Source: Paratractidigestivibacter sp003150175 (GTDB lineage: Bacteria; Actinomycetota; Coriobacteriia; Coriobacteriales; Atopobiaceae). Taken from it: a DNA stretch of 17,102 bases. Every line of letters begins with the position of its first letter. Position 1 is the first letter of the stretch. Position numbers and translations under genes: made by a program. The stretch lies in assembly GCF_964283195.1 (NCBI RefSeq), contig NZ_CAXYLH010000024.1, one strand, 5' to 3'. Below, piece by piece: positions 14,499 to 17,102 of the stretch. The notes under the pieces are model-generated. The model made no database searches. It saw nothing but the letters and a program-made list of their open reading frames with translations, and was not told the origin of the DNA.

Positions 14499-15431
14499 AT
14501 GCGCGTCGTCTTTATGGGAACGCCCGACTTCGCCGTCCCGTCGCTCAAGGCGCTCGTCGCCGCCGGGCACGAGGTGCCGCTCGTTTTCACGCGACCGGAC
14601 GCCGTCCGCGGTAGGGGGCGCAAGCTCGTCCCGTCGCCGGTCAAGGCGGCGGCGACCGAGCTCGGACTTCCCGTTTTCGAGACCACGCGCATGACGCCCG
14701 AGGCCAAGGACGCCCTGCGTGCGGCGGCGCCCGACGTGATCTGCGTCGTCGCCTACGGCTGCATCCTGCCCGACGACGTGCTCGCCGCAGCACCTCTCGG
14801 CGCCGTGAACGTGCACGCCTCGCTGCTCCCGCGCTGGCGCGGTGCGGCGCCGATCCAGCGCTCGATCCTCGCCGGCGAGGAAGAGACGGGCGTCTCGATC
14901 ATGCGCGTGGCCCACGAGCTCGACGCCGGCGCCTGGTGCGCCCAGGCGCGCGTCCGGATCGGGGACAAAGGCTGCGCCGAGCTCACCGCCGACCTTGCAG
15001 AGGCGGGCTCCGCGGCGCTCGTCGACGTGCTGCCGCGCCTGGCCGACGGCACCGTCGAATGGCACGAGCAGGACCCTGCGGGCGTGACCGTCGCGGCGAA
15101 GGTCCACAAGGACGAGATGCTCCTCGACCCTGCGGAGCCCGCCGACGTGAACGCGCGGCGCGTGCAGGCCTCCGGCGAAACCGCGCCCGCCCGCGCACTG
15201 GTGGCCGGCAAGGGCGTCCGCGTGATGGCGGCCCGCGTCGCCGCGGGCGACCAGGCGGCCGCCGGGCTGCCCGCCCCCGGCGCCGTCCTCGCGCTCAAGA
15301 AGCGCGTGCTGCTCGGCTGCGCCGACGGCGCCCTCGAGGTCATCTCCGTCAAGCCCGACGGGAAGAAAGAGATGCCTGTCGCCTCCTGGGCCTCCGGCCT
15401 GCGCGGCGACCTCACCTGGGAGCGCATCTAG
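14499..15431 (+). CDS. fmt: Methionyl-tRNA formyltransferase
   Basis: A 310-residue cytoplasmic enzyme that formylates initiator Met-tRNA using 10-formyltetrahydrofolate. The N-terminal Rossmann-type domain begins MRVVFMGTPDFAVPSL. The catalytic signature NVHASLLPRWRGAAPI (104-119) contains Asn104 and His106, and Asp142 in HELDAGAW completes the triad (family usually DTG; here DAG). The C-terminal tRNA-binding domain starts near residue 205 (TVAAKVHKDEMLLD). The ATG at 14499 follows a GGGAGAAGAG ribosome site that overlaps the end of def. It is the second gene of a def-fmt operon. A repeat element separates it from rsmB. Confidence 0.97.
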   Translation: MRVVFMGTPDFAVPSLKALVAAGHEVPLVFTRPDAVRGRGRKLVPSPVKAAATELGLPVFETTRMTPEAKDALRAAAPDVICVVAYGCILPDDVLAAAPLGAVNVHASLLPRWRGAAPIQRSILAGEEETGVSIMRVAHELDAGAWCAQARVRIGDKGCAELTADLAEAGSAALVDVLPRLADGTVEWHEQDPAGVTVAAKVHKDEMLLDPAEPADVNARRVQASGETAPARALVAGKGVRVMAARVAAGDQAAAGLPAPGAVLALKKRVLLGCADGALEVISVKPDGKKEMPVASWASGLRGDLTWERI

Positions 15432-15445
15432 TGGCCCGCAACAGA

Positions 15446-15557
15446 GACCGTCGCTTGGTGACTGGCACAGGAAAGAGCCATGTAGACCGACACTTGGTGA
15501 CTGGCCCAGATCGTCGGTGTTCTTTCGACGATATGTGCCTGTTACCAAATGACGGTC
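15446..15557. repeat. Three-copy 25-bp repeat element between fmt and rsmB
   Basis: A 25-bp unit beginning GACCG and containing CTTGGTGACTGGC occurs at 15446-15470 and 15485-15509 (22 of 25 identical, 39 bp apart). It recurs inverted at 15533-15557 (about 20 of 25 matching the reverse complement of the first copy). The outer copies would fold into a long hairpin of about 110 nt. The layout resembles a small non-autonomous mobile or REP-like element. It begins 14 nt after the fmt stop and ends inside the apparent start of rsmB. Confidence 0.7.
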
Positions 15558-16891
15558 CCATCCCCCCTTCCAGAAAGACCCCTCTCGCCCCTGCGCGCCG
15601 CGCGGCCCTCAAGCTCTTCTCCGAGTGCCGGCGCCGAGAAGCCCGCGCCCGTGACCTTCTTCGCGCCGCTCCCGCGATGGGGGCGCTCGACCCGCGCGAT
15701 CGGGCCCTCGCCACGCGCCTCGTCCTCGGAACGGTATCCGCCCAAGGCGAGCTCGACCGCGCGATCACGAGCCATCTGCGCGCGAGGTCCAAGCTCGAGC
15801 CCCTCGTCCGCGACGCGCTGCGCGTCTCGGCCTTCGAGATCCTTTATCTCGATACGCCGACTCAGGTCGCCGTGAGCCAGGGCGTCGAGCTCGTGCGCAG
15901 CGTCAACCGCCGCGCTGCGGGGCTCGGCAACGCGGTCCTGCGCCGCATCGCTGAGGAGGACGCTGCCGCGCTGGCCGAGGCGCGTGCACGCGTTGAATTC
16001 GGCAATGTTACCATCGTTGACCTGCAGCGCATTGGCGCCCTTCCCGAGTGGCTCGCGACACGCGCGCTCGCCGACCTCGGCCCCGAGGGCGCCGTCGCAT
16101 ATGCTCGTCGCGCCCTCGCCCCCGCCTGCGCCAGCGTTGCCGCGAACACGGCCCGCCGCTCGGCCGAGGATTGCGCCGGGCTTCTCGCGGACGCTGGCTG
16201 CGAGCCTGCCCTCGGTCCCATACCGGGGTCGTTCATCCTCGGCATGCCTGCCGCGCTCGCCGCGTCCGGCCTGGTCGAGGCTTGCGACGTGCTGCCCTGC
16301 GACCTCGCTGCCCAGGACGTCGTGGCCCGCCTCGGCATCGAGCCCGGCATGCGCGTCCTCGAGGTCGGCCAGGGCCGCGGCACCAAGTCCATTCTCATGG
16401 CTTGCGCCGGTGCGCGCCTGACCTCTGTCGAGGTCGATGCAAAGAAGTCCGCCGCCGCGGCCGCCCGCATGTCCGCCGCGGGCGTCGCCGACCGCGTGAT
16501 GTGCGTCTGCGACGACGGCCGCGAGCCAACCCGCGTTGACGGTAGCTTTGACCTCGTCTTTGTTGACGCGCCGTGTTCTGGTACGGGTACCTTGGGCCGT
16601 CATCCGGAGATCGCCTGGTCGCTCGAAGAGGATGCGATCGCCGGCCTCGCCTCGCTCCAGCTCCAGATCCTGACTAGCTCCGCGGCATTCGCGGCCCCCG
16701 GCGCGCGCCTTGCGTACTCCACTTGCTCGTTCCTGTGCCAGGAGGATGAGGATGTCGTTGATGCCTTCCTCGCGTCCCCCGCGGGCGCGGGTTTCCGCCT
16801 CGCTTCTTCCGGGCGCACCGACCTGCCCGGAGTCGATACGGACACCCATTTCCTGGCGGTGCTCGAGCGAGCGGCAGAGGCGAAGCGATGA
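15533..16891 (+). CDS. rsmB: 16S rRNA (cytosine-C5) methyltransferase RsmB-like
   Basis: A 452-residue SAM-dependent rRNA m5C methyltransferase of the RsmB (Sun) type. The N-terminal NusB-like RNA-binding domain starts around ARRAALKLFSECRRREARARDL. The catalytic domain carries DAPCSGTGTLGRHPEIAW with Cys348 (motif IV) and YSTCSFLCQEDEDVV with the nucleophile Cys398 (motif VI). Motif I reads VLEVGQGRGTKS (275-286) instead of the usual VLDxCAAPGGKT, a clear divergence. The start is uncertain: the ATG at 15533 lies inside the inverted repeat copy and has no ribosome site; GTG 15496 and TTG 15493 are in-frame alternatives. Weak initiation or coupling to fmt is possible. Modification of C967 is inferred from the family. 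Confidence 0.88.
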   Translation: MCLLPNDGPIPPSRKTPLAPARRAALKLFSECRRREARARDLLRAAPAMGALDPRDRALATRLVLGTVSAQGELDRAITSHLRARSKLEPLVRDALRVSAFEILYLDTPTQVAVSQGVELVRSVNRRAAGLGNAVLRRIAEEDAAALAEARARVEFGNVTIVDLQRIGALPEWLATRALADLGPEGAVAYARRALAPACASVAANTARRSAEDCAGLLADAGCEPALGPIPGSFILGMPAALAASGLVEACDVLPCDLAAQDVVARLGIEPGMRVLEVGQGRGTKSILMACAGARLTSVEVDAKKSAAAAARMSAAGVADRVMCVCDDGREPTRVDGSFDLVFVDAPCSGTGTLGRHPEIAWSLEEDAIAGLASLQLQILTSSAAFAAPGARLAYSTCSFLCQEDEDVVDAFLASPAGAGFRLASSGRTDLPGVDTDTHFLAVLERAAEAKR

Positions 16892-16940
16892 TCCGCGGCG
16901 CCGGCTCAGCAAAGCGATGATCCGCTCGCGCCGGCGCGCA
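16883..16940 (+). repeat. 29-bp-period tandem duplication spanning the rsmB stop
   Basis: AAGCGATGATCCGC occurs at 16883-16896 and 16912-16925, 29 bp apart, and both copies are followed by a related GCGCCGGC stretch. The first copy contains the rsmB TGA stop (16889-16891). The duplicate lies entirely downstream of the gene. Confidence 0.65.
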
Positions 16941-16972
16941 GAAACCCGCGCTCCCAGTCGCCGCGCTCATCC

Positions 16973-16978
16973 TATGAT
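16973..16978 (+). promoter_or_regulatory. -10-like box for a possible gene beyond the window
   Basis: TATGAT differs from TATAAT at one base. No -35 is recognisable. If used, transcription would begin near 16985 and run off the window end. No gene is recognised between 16892 and 17102. Confidence 0.2.
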
Positions 16979-17060
16979 GGCCTGTTGCGCAAATATCCCG
17001 ATGTCCAGCCTTTCTCGTCCGCGGGGCCAGCTACGTCCATAAAGTGGTGTAAATAGCAGT

Positions 17061-17079
17061 GGCGGGCCAGAGGCCCGCC
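17061..17079. terminator. Perfect 8-bp hairpin near window end
   Basis: GGCGGGCC (17061-17068), loop AGA, and GGCCCGCC (17072-17079) form a perfect stem. On the plus strand the tail is CCCCAGG, which is poor for termination. On the minus strand ACTGCTATTTAC follows, slightly better. It may end rsmB transcription or a converging gene to the right. Confidence 0.45.
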
Positions 17080-17102
17080 CCCCAGGTAACATTTGCAATC
17101 GC

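Noticed and set aside
11426..14707. A very long minus-strand open frame opposite priA, def and fmt
   Set aside because: It is antisense to three clearly recognisable genes, has low-complexity Arg/Gly/Ala/Glu composition and no domain motif. Long antisense frames are expected at this GC content and codon bias.

Overview
This is a high-GC bacterial window whose protein motifs and gene content suggest an actinobacterium of the class Coriobacteriia (Collinsella/Olsenella-like). That placement is an inference from protein style, codon use and the priA-def-fmt-rsmB order; no rRNA gene is present to confirm it. The genes are strongly GCC/GAC/CTC-biased, except one hypothetical gene near the middle.

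Layout. Positions 1-273 hold no clear gene but contain a small array of roughly 30-bp repeats around a perfect 24-bp palindrome. Positions 274-5255 (minus strand) encode two translationally coupled YhgE/Pip-type membrane proteins. A TetR-family regulator (5470-6339) is divergent from them, and the spacer holds a candidate operator that overlaps a consensus -10 box of the yhgE operon. Next on the plus strand come metK (S-adenosylmethionine synthetase, with a structured leader), a histidine phosphatase and a TauE/SafE (TSUP) membrane protein, each pair separated by a terminator-like hairpin. Positions 9324-11458 form an accessory island: a minus-strand hypothetical protein with a DUF559/PD-(D/E)XK-like C-terminal half, flanked on both sides by arrays of a 30-bp repeat with the same design (three forward units, then two inverted), plus a 66-bp-period direct repeat and a GGCGTG microsatellite. 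The rest is a housekeeping block on the plus strand: priA (replication restart helicase), def (peptide deformylase), fmt (Met-tRNA formyltransferase) and rsmB (16S rRNA m5C methyltransferase).

How the genes work together. TetR probably represses the two YhgE/Pip proteins. def and fmt form the N-formyl-methionine cycle and lie 10 bp apart. metK supplies the SAM used by methyltransferases such as RsmB. A three-copy repeat lies between fmt and rsmB and appears to supply the rsmB start codon.

The most unusual material is the 30-bp repeat family. Its period is exactly ten codons and it translates to an A-x-x-x-x-x-V-G pattern. Beside the nuclease-like gene it can be read in frame through the gene's TAG stop. 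Both metK and rsmB also end in short tandem duplications that include or abut the stop codon.
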